Shown here piece after piece: positions 7,572 to 14,537 of a stretch of 17,173 nucleotides of DNA. Made by a program: the position numbers and the translations under genes. Where the stretch lies: NCBI GenBank assembly GCA_030670005.1, contig DAOVCL010000019.1, positions 1-17,173 on the forward strand, given 5' to 3'. Position 1 is the stretch's first letter. Each line of letters starts with the position of its first letter. The notes under the pieces are model-generated. The model was not told where the DNA came from and searched no databases. It saw only the letters and a list, made by a program, of their open reading frames with translations. This stretch comes from Candidatus Zixiibacteriota bacterium. GTDB lineage: Bacteria > SM23-81 > DAOVCL01.

Positions 7572-7813
7572 GAATGAAAAGACGAAAGCCAAGAGGCGAA
7601 AAGGGGAAAATGGAATGCAGAACCCCGATTCTGCCATCTTCCTCTCTTGCCGTCGGGTGAGGCATCTGAGGGCGCGGCGGATTTATCAAGCAAGGTTCGG
7701 GTCGGATAAATGCGACCCTACATACTCTCACGGTTAGATCAGGAGATCTGACAGCTCAGAATTGCTAAAGTCTGAAAAAAATACCTGACCCCAGGGAACT
7801 GTTACTTGTTTGC
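7572..7813. other. Intergenic region between holA and nth
   Basis: About 240 bases without a gene. It holds a CTAC-flanked hairpin (7699-7721). A short fragment at 7784-7804 (CCTGACCCC ... GAACTGTTA) looks like the edge of the GTCAG-rich repeat found at 8796 and 16498. No terminator with a T-run was seen. Confidence 0.5.
7699..7721. repeat. CTAC-flanked hairpin repeat, copy 1
   Basis: GGGTCG and CGACCC arms with an eight-base loop, followed by TAC. It matches the copy at 16341-16364 apart from a few bases; the change at 7712 breaks one stem pair, so this copy is slightly decayed. Confidence 0.6.
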
Positions 7814-8782
7814 TTATCCACCCCGGCAGAGGTTATAGATGAGAAACTCCAAGGCCAACCTGGGCTCAGAACCGCCACTTTTTATCTCTACCTCCGCCTG
7901 GAGGATGTGCTCCAGTCCCCTCTCCAAGTCCTGGATGGCAAACCTCTCGGCCTGATGGATATATCCCTTGAGGTAGTAAGGATGAACCCCCAATTTCTTG
8001 GTAGAACCCAGCTTTATCTTCAGAAGAATGGTGAAGTGTCTGGATATCATCGCCAGAATTCCTCCCAAGGATTCGCCACTTCGCAGAAGGGCATCAAGTA
8101 TTTTCCAGGATTTCCCCAGATCCTTATCTCCCAGGGCAGAGGTCAGATTAAAGATGTTGTAAGGCTTACCCCCGGTAAAGAGATTGAGGACATCCTCTTC
8201 ACCGATCTCCTCCCTCTGGCCAACATAGAGGGAGAGCTTCTCCAGCTCATTGGAAAGGGTCATCAGGTCCTCTCCGGCCAAAAGCCAGAGCCTATGGGCA
8301 GCCTCTTCTGTTATGCTCTTTCCCTGTTTTCCCGCCCTCTTCATTATCCAGGAGGGGATCTCCCCCTCCTTCAAGGGAAAGAACTGAATGGGGGTGGAGA
8401 CCTGAGAGAAATCCCTGATGAAGGCAGACCGGGGATCTGTATGGGGGGCGATGAGAACCAGGCAGGTAGTAGAAGGGGGCGATTGCAGGAGATCGAGGAG
8501 CGCCTTTCTTGTTCCTAAGTTGAGTCGGTTCGCCCTTCTTATCAGAAGGAGCCTCCTTCCCGAGAGCATAGGGAGGGTAGTGGCTAAGTCAATTAGCCTC
8601 TCCCCATCAACCTCATCTCCATAGACGAGATCAAGATTAAAGGAACGCAATGATGGATCAATTAGTTTCTCTGTAAGGGCTTCGATGACCTCCTCCAGCA
8701 AGAGCTCCTCCTCTCCAAAGAAGAGGTAAGAAGGGGCTATCTTCCCTTTTTTTAGATCATTAAGAAGCGCTGTCGCTCTCAT
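7814..8782 (-). CDS. holA: DNA polymerase III, delta subunit (clamp loader)
   Basis: The protein has 322 residues, the usual size for HolA, the clamp-loader subunit that opens the sliding clamp. The N-terminal line is KKGKIAPSYLFFGEEELLLE, the HolA start in which the degenerate P-loop region reads L-F-x-G-E-E. It continues with LDLVYGDEVDGERLIDLA and then TLPMLSGRRLLLIRRANRL. A middle part (ITEEAAHRLWLLAGEDLMTL, then NELEKLSLYVG) and the C-terminal helical collar domain (PYNIFNLTSALGDKDLGKSW to the end) also fit. The ATG at 8782 has GAGGA close upstream. It follows lpxK after an 84-base gap filled by repeat DNA, so co-transcription with the lipid A genes is possible but not shown. Confidence 0.93.
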   Translation of the reverse strand: MRATALLNDLKKGKIAPSYLFFGEEELLLEEVIEALTEKLIDPSLRSFNLDLVYGDEVDGERLIDLATTLPMLSGRRLLLIRRANRLNLGTRKALLDLLQSPPSTTCLVLIAPHTDPRSAFIRDFSQVSTPIQFFPLKEGEIPSWIMKRAGKQGKSITEEAAHRLWLLAGEDLMTLSNELEKLSLYVGQREEIGEEDVLNLFTGGKPYNIFNLTSALGDKDLGKSWKILDALLRSGESLGGILAMISRHFTILLKIKLGSTKKLGVHPYYLKGYIHQAERFAIQDLERGLEHILQAEVEIKSGGSEPRLALEFLIYNLCRGG

Positions 8783-8795
8783 ATTCCTCAGTATG

Positions 8796-8869
8796 CAGTT
8801 CCCAGTAGTCAGGGGTCAGTAGTCAGGTATTTTCCCTGATCCCTGTAAACTGATCCCCGACAACTGTTA
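8796..8869. repeat. GTCAG-rich interspersed repeat, copy 1
   Basis: The segment contains CAGTAGTCAG units, an imperfect inverted pair (CAGGGGTCAG and CTGATCCCTG) and the ending ACAACTGTTAA. The block TTTTCCCTGATCCCTG is repeated exactly at 16561-16576. It fills most of the gap between lpxK and holA and appears to supply the lpxK stop codon (TAA at 8869-8867). Confidence 0.75.
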
Positions 8870-9925
8870 AGTTGTGCGGAGAGAACCTCCCACCAGCAGG
8901 GCATCCAATGCCCGCCAAAAATCCTCCTCTTGCCTGATGGCTAACCGCATCCGCAGGGAGAGGATGGGGAACTTAAATGGGAGGAGATCAGTGAGCTTTA
9001 CTTCATCCTTCTCCGTGGTTACTACCCAATTGGCCCCCCTCCTTTCTGCCTCCTTCCATACCTCCTCTACCTCATCCCTCTTATAGAAGTGATGGTCGAG
9101 ATACCTTCTTTTACCCACCAGGATTGCTCCCAGGTCCTCAAGGGAGAGCTCAAAGGATGTGGGATTCCCCAGGGCGGAGAGGGCATAGACCCCTTTGCCT
9201 CTGAGTTTCCTTAGTGAAATCTCCTCATCCTCCCCCAGCAAATGGAGGGACTGGGGAAGATAGGCCGCCTCAAAGAGGGCAATATCCCCCTTGAGCCTCC
9301 GCAACTTTCGCTTAAGATCCCCCAAGTTACTGGCCTGATCTGCCCTATTGAGGAGGATAATGTGGGCCCTTCTCACCTCACCTAAAGGCTCCCTCAGGGG
9401 GCCGGCGGGAAGGAGAAATCCATTCCCCCAGGGATTGGAGGAGTCAATGATTAATATGTCCACATCCCGGTAGAGGCCCAGATATTGAAATCCATCGTCT
9501 AAGATTAAGGGAAAAAATCCCCTGGCTTGGGCCATTCTCCCGGAGCGGAATCTATCTCTTTCCACCAGCACTGGAATCCCATATTTGGCCAGAAGGTAGG
9601 GTTCATCTCCCACATCCTTAGGGCTTAGCCCCTTTACCTCCTCCAGCAAAAGAAGCCCTCTTCCCTTACGGCCATACCCTCGGCTGAGCACTCCTGGTCT
9701 ATAGCCTCTTTGCTTCAGCCCCTGGGCCAGGTAGAGGACAAGCGGGGTTTTGCCACTTCCCCCTAAGGTGAGATTTCCCACTGAGATAACTTTGACCTCA
9801 AGACTCCTCTGGGGGATAACCCCCCTTCGATAGAGGGCAGTCCTCAGCTTCCAACCTAAGAAGTAGAGAGGGACAAAGGGTAGGCCCAGGAGGAAAAGGG
9901 GAGAACCCTTAATCCTCGGTTCCAA
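8867..9925 (-). CDS. lpxK: Tetraacyldisaccharide 4'-kinase
   Basis: This enzyme phosphorylates the 4' position of the lipid A disaccharide at the inner membrane, using ATP. Seen here: a hydrophobic N-terminal segment (LFLLGLPFVPLYFLGWKL); the Walker A motif GNLTLGGSGKTPLV; RGYGRKGRG; the DDGFQYL motif; and the family signature NPWGNGFLLPAGPLREP. The length of 352 residues is normal. The TTG at 9925 is the start: AAGGA lies eight bases upstream, and the N-terminus overlaps the end of waaA by 17 bases. The last residues and the stop codon adjoin the repeat at 8796-8869. Confidence 0.95.
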   Translation of the reverse strand: MEPRIKGSPLFLLGLPFVPLYFLGWKLRTALYRRGVIPQRSLEVKVISVGNLTLGGSGKTPLVLYLAQGLKQRGYRPGVLSRGYGRKGRGLLLLEEVKGLSPKDVGDEPYLLAKYGIPVLVERDRFRSGRMAQARGFFPLILDDGFQYLGLYRDVDILIIDSSNPWGNGFLLPAGPLREPLGEVRRAHIILLNRADQASNLGDLKRKLRRLKGDIALFEAAYLPQSLHLLGEDEEISLRKLRGKGVYALSALGNPTSFELSLEDLGAILVGKRRYLDHHFYKRDEVEEVWKEAERRGANWVVTTEKDEVKLTDLLPFKFPILSLRMRLAIRQEEDFWRALDALLVGGSLRTT

Positions 9926-11156
9926 TTCCTATTTCCTTTAATATGGTCTGGGCCACCCATTCAGATCTACCCGACCTTTCCACCAGTGCCTTCTGAGCAG
10001 ATTTCCCCCTCCTTTCCCTCTCCTGAGGATCCCTGAGAAGTCTCCTCCAGACCTGGGCCAGCTCATCCTCATCCCTGACCATTATCCCTCCTCCCTCCCT
10101 TAAGAGGGCCTCTGCCCCTTCAGGGTTCCCCTGCATATAGGGTCCAAAGATGACAGGAACTCCAAAGGAGGCCGGCTCTAAGGGATTATGTCCACCAAAT
10201 GGCTCCAAACTTCCCCCGATAAATGCTGCATAGCAGATCGAATAAATCGAAGAAAGCTCACCATATGTATCCAGGAGGATAACCCTCTCTTTCCCTCTTC
10301 GAGAGGCCTGGCTGCGACGGATGTAATCAAATTCCTCTCTCTTCAAAATCCTCTCCACCTCCTCCAACCTGTCCAGATGCCTAGGGGCTAAGATGAGGGT
10401 TGCCTGGGGTGAGTCCACCTGGGAGAAGGCCTGGAGAACCTTTTCCTCCTCCCCACTTCTGGTGCAGCCGGCCACCAACACCTTTTCCTCAGGCCCAATT
10501 CCTAGATCCCCCCTAAGCTTAGGGGATAAAGAAAGGTTCTGCGGGCGATCGAACTTAAGCTCCCCCACCACGGTTAACCTCTCCCCCTTTACCCCTAAGC
10601 CTTCAAATCCCCTTTTATCCCTCTCCTCTCGGCAGAATATCCTGGTAAATGAGTCAAAGAGATAGGGGAAGAGGGACTTCAAGAGCTTATATTTAGAGGA
10701 GGGGGATAGGCGAGCGTTGACCAAGAAGATGGGACAGCCCCGTAGTTTAGCCTGATATATTAGGTTAGGCCAAAGCTCAGACTCAGCGATGATCAAAGCC
10801 TTTGGCCTAAGGGAGTTAAACAGCTTGGCCAGGATGGGAGGAAGATCCAGGGGAAGGAGAAAGGAAGTGGCGTTGGGAAAAAGGGACCGGGCCCGCTGCA
10901 GCCCAGTCTGGGTGGTTGCCGAGAAGGAGAGAGGAAGCAAGGAGGCCTGGGATTTTATCCTCTTGGCCAGAGAGACCAACAGGCTCACCTCCCCGATGGA
11001 GGCACCATGGAGCCAGATTCCATCTCTTCTTACTCCCTGAGGGAGAAACCCAAGCCTGCCCCTTACTCCATACCCCTTGAGCAGGGAGAGGGGAAGAAGA
11101 AAGGGAAGGGAGCTAATCAGGATGAGCCAAGACATAAATGTATATATGCCTCTCAT
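9909..11156 (-). CDS. waaA: 3-deoxy-D-manno-octulosonic acid (Kdo) transferase
   Basis: WaaA (KdtA) adds Kdo sugars to the lipid A precursor at the inner membrane. It has 415 residues with an N-terminal membrane anchor (FMSWLILISSLPFLLPLSLL), then HGASIGEVSLL, SFSATTQTGLQRA, IIAESELWPNLIYQA, LVNARLS, and the C-terminal sugar-nucleotide site GGSLEPFGGHNPLEPASFGV followed by PVIFGPYM. The ATG at 11156 overlaps the TGA of the acyltransferase gene in an ATGA junction. Whether one or two Kdo units are added cannot be told from the sequence. Confidence 0.95.
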   Translation of the reverse strand: MRGIYTFMSWLILISSLPFLLPLSLLKGYGVRGRLGFLPQGVRRDGIWLHGASIGEVSLLVSLAKRIKSQASLLPLSFSATTQTGLQRARSLFPNATSFLLPLDLPPILAKLFNSLRPKALIIAESELWPNLIYQAKLRGCPIFLVNARLSPSSKYKLLKSLFPYLFDSFTRIFCREERDKRGFEGLGVKGERLTVVGELKFDRPQNLSLSPKLRGDLGIGPEEKVLVAGCTRSGEEEKVLQAFSQVDSPQATLILAPRHLDRLEEVERILKREEFDYIRRSQASRRGKERVILLDTYGELSSIYSICYAAFIGGSLEPFGGHNPLEPASFGVPVIFGPYMQGNPEGAEALLREGGGIMVRDEDELAQVWRRLLRDPQERERRGKSAQKALVERSGRSEWVAQTILKEIGIGTED

Positions 11157-11782
11157 CTTGAGAAGAAGTTATCTGCCCTGCGGTTAATTTCCCTTAGCCT
11201 CCTCTCCAATTCTCCTCTCTTCTCCTCCAAGGCCCCATCCTTTAGGTTCCTCTCCACCCAGAGGGGAGGGCCCTCAATGACCACTGCCCGGGAGAAGGGA
11301 TGGGGAATGAGGAAGCCATCCCAACTGGGGAGAACCAGCCTCTTCTGGGCAGATGCGCCCAAGGGGACAATGGGGAGCCCAGTCCTTTGGGCAAGCAGGA
11401 TGATCCCGGGTTGAACAACCTCTCTTGGCCCCCGAGGACCATCAGGGGTGATGGCTAAGCTCTTCCCCCTGGCCTCCTGGGATAGCTCAAAGAATCCCTT
11501 CAATCCCCCCCTTGTGCTCGATCCTCTCACCGGAAGGTAACCCAAGCCCTTCACTACCCTGGTCACCAACTCCCCATCTGAGTGCTGACTGATGAGGACA
11601 TCTATCCCCATTCTGCGGTAGAAGTAGATGAGGACGAACATCCTTCCATGCCAGAGGGCATAGATAACCCTTCTCCCCTTCTCTCCTTCTCCCAAAAACC
11701 TTATCCTTAGGCTCTTCCCCCAGGAGAGAAGTAGATGGGGACCTAAGAAGGTAACTAAACCCAGGCTAACCTTTCCCGCCAT
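11153..11782 (-). CDS. DUF374-type lysophospholipid acyltransferase, probable late lipid A acyltransferase
   Basis: The protein has 209 residues. Motifs in order: ALWHGRMFVLIYFYRR, DVLISQHSDGELVTRVVKGL, PVRGSSTRGG, AITPDGPRGPREVVQPG, GLPIVPLG. These are the features of the DUF374 branch of the glycerolipid acyltransferase superfamily, in which the usual HxxxxD motif is altered to LWHGR...SQHSDGE. Genes of this type often stand next to waaA and lpxB in bacteria that lack LpxL, so a role in adding a secondary acyl chain to Kdo-lipid A is a fair inference. It overlaps lpxB by 17 bases and waaA by 4. Confidence 0.85.
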   Translation of the reverse strand: MAGKVSLGLVTFLGPHLLLSWGKSLRIRFLGEGEKGRRVIYALWHGRMFVLIYFYRRMGIDVLISQHSDGELVTRVVKGLGYLPVRGSSTRGGLKGFFELSQEARGKSLAITPDGPRGPREVVQPGIILLAQRTGLPIVPLGASAQKRLVLPSWDGFLIPHPFSRAVVIEGPPLWVERNLKDGALEEKRGELERRLREINRRADNFFSR

Positions 11783-12890
11783 CCTCTAAAACTTCAGCCA
11801 CTATCTGGGCGGCCCGGAAATAGGCTCCGGGCCCTCCCAATACCTTTTTAACCTTTAATAGCCCCTCCCTCATCTCCCTCCTCCTTGGTTCATCTTTAAG
11901 CAGTCTCCAGGCCTCATAGGCTATGTGCTCAGGATCTGCCCTCTTCTGGATAAGCTCAGGGGCCAGTGGCTTCCCGGCCAATATGTTAACCATCCCTATA
12001 TAAGGAAGCCGGACCAGTAGCCTCCCCAGAAGCCAGGAGAGGGAAGAAAGCCGGTAGACTATCACCATTGGCGTCCCTAAAATGGTTGCCTCGATGGTTG
12101 CCGTCCCTGAGGCCACCAGGACCAGGGAGGAACCAGCCATAAGCTCATAATTTCTCCCTTTTAGGATCTCCACCTCATAACCTTTGACTAAAGATCTAGC
12201 CAGATCGGGTGGGATATTTGGCGAGAGAGCCAAAAAGGGCCTTACCTTAACCTTTTTGGACAATAGCCTGCAGGCCTCAAGCATAAGAGGAAGAATCCTT
12301 TTTACCTCTTCCTTCCTGCTTCCGGGGAAGAGACCCAGAACCTCCTCCCCATTCTCCACTCCTATAAGCTGGCGAAAGGCTTCACCCTTCGGCTCTTTCC
12401 CTATAACCTCTATCAGGGGATGACCGACAAAATCGGCCCTGAGCTTTACCCGGTGATATAGATCCTTCTCAAAGGGGAAGACAACTATGGCCCTGTCCAC
12501 CAGTCGGGCTATCTTCTTTATCCTCCATCCCGCCCAGGCCCAGACCTGAGGGCAGATATAATAGACAAGAGGGATCCCTCTCTTTTTTACCTGGCGGGCA
12601 AATCTCAGGTTGAAGCCAGGATAGTCAACCAGGATTACCAGATCAGGCTTTTTCTTCTCCAGAAGTTCAATCATCTCCTTCATTACCCTGCGAAAGAAAG
12701 GGAGCTTCCTCAGTGGTTCTGTAAACCCGATCAGGGAAAGGTCCTGGATATGGTAGTTGAGCTCCACCCCCTCATCCTCCATCTTTGGCCCACCCATTCC
12801 GAAGAAGTGGGTTTCAGGAAGAAGTTCCTTCAATCGATGGATGAGACCGGCCGCATGTAGGTCTCCAGAGGCCTCACCGGCTAAGACCAT
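11766..12890 (-). CDS. lpxB: Lipid-A-disaccharide synthase
   Basis: LpxB joins UDP-diacylglucosamine and lipid X to form the lipid A disaccharide. Seen: MVLAGEASGDLHAAGLIHRL; GMGGPKMEDEGVEL; DLVILVDYPGFNLRFARQ; YYICPQVWAWAGWRIKKI; VFPFEKDLY; LFPGSRKEEVKRILP; SGTATIEATILGTPMVIVY; LPYIGMVNILAGKPLAPELI. The length of 374 residues from the ATG at 12890 is normal, but this start has no clear ribosome-binding site and clips the first strand slightly (KL precedes it in frame). The open frame continues to a TTG at 12977, yet the extra codons run through two palindromes, so I treat them as repeat DNA. The true start may be a rare codon between 12890 and 12905. Confidence 0.92.
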   Translation of the reverse strand: MVLAGEASGDLHAAGLIHRLKELLPETHFFGMGGPKMEDEGVELNYHIQDLSLIGFTEPLRKLPFFRRVMKEMIELLEKKKPDLVILVDYPGFNLRFARQVKKRGIPLVYYICPQVWAWAGWRIKKIARLVDRAIVVFPFEKDLYHRVKLRADFVGHPLIEVIGKEPKGEAFRQLIGVENGEEVLGLFPGSRKEEVKRILPLMLEACRLLSKKVKVRPFLALSPNIPPDLARSLVKGYEVEILKGRNYELMAGSSLVLVASGTATIEATILGTPMVIVYRLSSLSWLLGRLLVRLPYIGMVNILAGKPLAPELIQKRADPEHIAYEAWRLLKDEPRRREMREGLLKVKKVLGGPGAYFRAAQIVAEVLEDGGKG

Positions 12891-12903
12891 CAGCTTGACA
12901 TTT

Positions 12904-12924
12904 CGGAATTTCTTAGAAATTCCG
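12904..12924. repeat. Palindrome at the lpxB start
   Basis: Arms CGGAATTTCT and AGAAATTCCG flank a single central base. It lies 14 bases upstream of the first good lpxB ATG. It may be a small extragenic palindrome or a hairpin that affects translation. Confidence 0.55.
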
Positions 12925-12950
12925 ATGGGTCGGGGGCAGTTTGAAGTCCC

Positions 12951-12968
12951 GCACTTATGCATAAGTGC
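12951..12968. repeat. Perfect 18-base palindrome upstream of lpxB
   Basis: GCACTTATGCATAAGTGC reads the same on both strands. After one mismatched base on each side the symmetry continues for two more pairs. It is 26 bases from the palindrome at 12904. It could be an operator or a repeat unit. Confidence 0.55.
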
Positions 12969-13061
12969 CGGATTCAATCATGACAGCGGAGCAATCCGAG
13001 TCCCGACTGTAGGTCGGGAAGGGGCGAGAGACCCCAGGGAGAACTTTGCGAGCGAAGTCAG

Positions 13062-14027
13062 CTAAGTTCGGCATCTTATGGCATCCACTATCTTTAAGGC
13101 CAGCCTTAGGGCCTTCAACCCCTCCTTGCCAGAGACAGGGGGGGGATTGCGGCTTGCTATCGCCGAGAGGAATGAGGAGAGCTCCTCCCGCAGGGGATCA
13201 ATCCCCTCGTCGGTTATTATCCTGCGGATGAGGCTCTTACCATCCAGGTCAAATATCCTCTCACCATTCTCCTTCCTCTGGGAAGGGAGGAGCCTGTATA
13301 CCTCTACGCTCTTCTGGATAAAGTCAAGGGAGAGGTAAGAGTCCTTCTGGAAGATCCTCAGCTTGCGCATTGACTTGGCTGATATCCTGCTGGCCGTGAG
13401 ATTGGCCACACAACCGTTTTCAAAGCCAATGCGGGCGTTGGCAATATCCTCCTCCTGGGAGATAACAGCCACCCCCATAGCCTCTACGGACTGAGGTCGG
13501 GAGTTCACCAAGGCAAGGACAAGGTCTAAATCGTGGATCATAAGATCCAAGACAACGGCTACATCCATCCCTCGGGGGTTGAAGGGGGAAAGCCTATGGG
13601 CCTCTATGAACCGGGGCTTTATCCCCATCCCCTTTAACGAGGCAAAGGCGGGGTTGAATCTCTCTATATGGCCCACCTGAAGGATTTTCCCCTCACTTTG
13701 GGCCGTCCTTACCATCTCCTCTGCCTCATCTAGGCTGCGGGCGATAGGCTTCTCCACCAGGACATCAAGCCCCCGGGTGAGGGCCTCCATCACTACCTGG
13801 TAATGGGAGACGGTAGGGACAGCAACCACCACAGCCTCTGCTTCCCTCAGGAGGCCATTTAGGCTGGGCCAGGCCCTAAGCCCCAGGCTCTTGGTCACCC
13901 CTATCCCTCTCTCCTCATCCCTGTCGAAGAGACCTATCACTTGGGCCTGGGGAAGCTCTAAAAGCCTGTGCAGGTGATATTTGCCTAAGTGGCCAACCCC
14001 TATTACTCCTACCCTTACCTTCTGCAA
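13062..14027 (-). CDS. Gfo/Idh/MocA-family NAD(P)-dependent oxidoreductase, possible GnnA-type
   Basis: The protein has 321 residues. An N-terminal Rossmann fold carries VGVIGVGHLGKYHL (GxGxxG) and AVVVAVPTVSHYQVVMEAL. The catalytic-region motif VLVEKPIARSLDEAEEMV follows, then the substrate domain starting VGHIERFNPAF. The EKP lysine and GH-ERFNPA are typical of sugar dehydrogenases found beside lpxA/lpxB. Some of these are GnnA, which oxidises the 3-OH of UDP-GlcNAc so that an amine can be introduced and lipid A can carry amide-linked chains. No GnnB aminotransferase is in the window, so that role is unproven. The TTG start at 14027 has GGGGAG just upstream. It is the first gene of the cluster. 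Confidence 0.85.
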   Translation of the reverse strand: MQKVRVGVIGVGHLGKYHLHRLLELPQAQVIGLFDRDEERGIGVTKSLGLRAWPSLNGLLREAEAVVVAVPTVSHYQVVMEALTRGLDVLVEKPIARSLDEAEEMVRTAQSEGKILQVGHIERFNPAFASLKGMGIKPRFIEAHRLSPFNPRGMDVAVVLDLMIHDLDLVLALVNSRPQSVEAMGVAVISQEEDIANARIGFENGCVANLTASRISAKSMRKLRIFQKDSYLSLDFIQKSVEVYRLLPSQRKENGERIFDLDGKSLIRRIITDEGIDPLREELSSFLSAIASRNPPPVSGKEGLKALRLALKIVDAIRCRT

Positions 14028-14105
14028 ATTCTCCCCTTTGTGGCTAAATTACCAAAAAAGGGGCCTGTAGTCAATCCATAATTTCTCAGCCTGCTCATAT
14101 TTTAG

Positions 14106-14134
14106 ATTATATATGGGATAGACGGAGGAGAAAA
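14106..14134 (-). promoter_or_regulatory. Promoter candidate for the lipid A cluster
   Basis: On the minus strand a perfect TATAAT (14111-14106) has TTTTCT (14134-14129) 17 bases upstream, a weak -35 (3 of 6 bases). A start near 14099 would leave a leader of about 72 bases. There is no other good candidate between the orphan terminator at 14181 and the gene. Confidence 0.45.
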
Positions 14135-14180
14135 GAGGAAAATTGAGGGCTGTATGGAGGCAGTTAGCCCTCCTTAATAT

Positions 14181-14208
14181 AAAAAGCCCACCTGTTACCA
14201 AGGTGGGC
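14181..14208 (-). terminator. Orphan rho-independent terminator
   Basis: Read on the minus strand, GCCCACCT (14208-14201) pairs with AGGTGGGC (14193-14186) around a seven-base loop and is followed by TTTTT (14185-14181). No minus-strand protein gene precedes it within 300 bases. It may end a small RNA, or act as an attenuator or insulator ahead of the lipid A operon. Confidence 0.75.
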
Positions 14209-14399
14209 CACAACCCCAAATAAGTATATACTATCTTCATTACTATGGGGGAAAGACGTTCCTTTCCGCCCGATATGAAATCGGGCGCTACAACTCTCGT
14301 TGTTCTCGGGGTTTCAGCCCACCGCAATAGCTTTAAATGATTATGGAACGACAAAACCAAGTGAATAATTCGAGTTAAAAGGAATCAAATTAAAATACC
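14209..14399. other. Divergent intergenic region
   Basis: About 190 bases between the orphan terminator and the plus-strand promoter. It contains one CTAC-flanked hairpin (14268-14291) followed by a TCTCGTTGTTCTCGGGG segment. No supported gene; a 103-codon minus-strand frame across it is built from the hairpin and terminator. Confidence 0.5.
14268..14291. repeat. CTAC-flanked hairpin repeat, copy 2
   Basis: GCCCGAT and ATCGGGC arms around ATGAA, followed by GCTAC. Same layout as the copies at 7699, 16287 and 16341 but with a different stem sequence from them. Confidence 0.7.
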
Positions 14400-14428
14400 T
14401 TGACAGAGAAGGAGGATTCTGGTATTCT
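14400..14428 (+). promoter_or_regulatory. Promoter of the secreted repeat protein gene
   Basis: TTGACA (14400-14405), a spacer of exactly 17 bases, and TATTCT (14423-14428). This is the best sigma-70-type promoter in the window. The leader to the ATG at 14538 would be about 100 bases. Confidence 0.75.
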
Positions 14429-14537
14429 GAAAAGGTACCTGAACTTCTCAGAAAAGGGGGTGATCAAACCGCAATAAACCATTGTTTTCACTGTAAGGCA
14501 AATCTTAACCAGATGGTCAAAGGAAAGGAGGATGGTT

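Larger units (their letters stand above)
12891..13061. other. Intergenic region between the oxidoreductase and lpxB
   Basis: This 171-base gap interrupts an otherwise overlapping gene cluster. It contains the two palindromes above, a CCCGAC-TGTAG-GTCGGG hairpin near 13002-13018, and GCGAGC/GAAGTC-type short blocks near 13047-13060. It looks like accumulated small repeats, not coding DNA. Confidence 0.5.

Noticed and set aside
7907..8518. A 203-codon plus-strand frame inside holA
   Set aside because: It is a shadow of the holA coding frame; the protein resembles nothing I recognise and the HolA motifs are clear on the other strand.
14049..14360. A 103-codon minus-strand frame upstream of the lipid A cluster
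   Set aside because: It runs through the CTAC hairpin and the intrinsic terminator and across the cluster's promoter, with no ribosome-binding site or known similarity.
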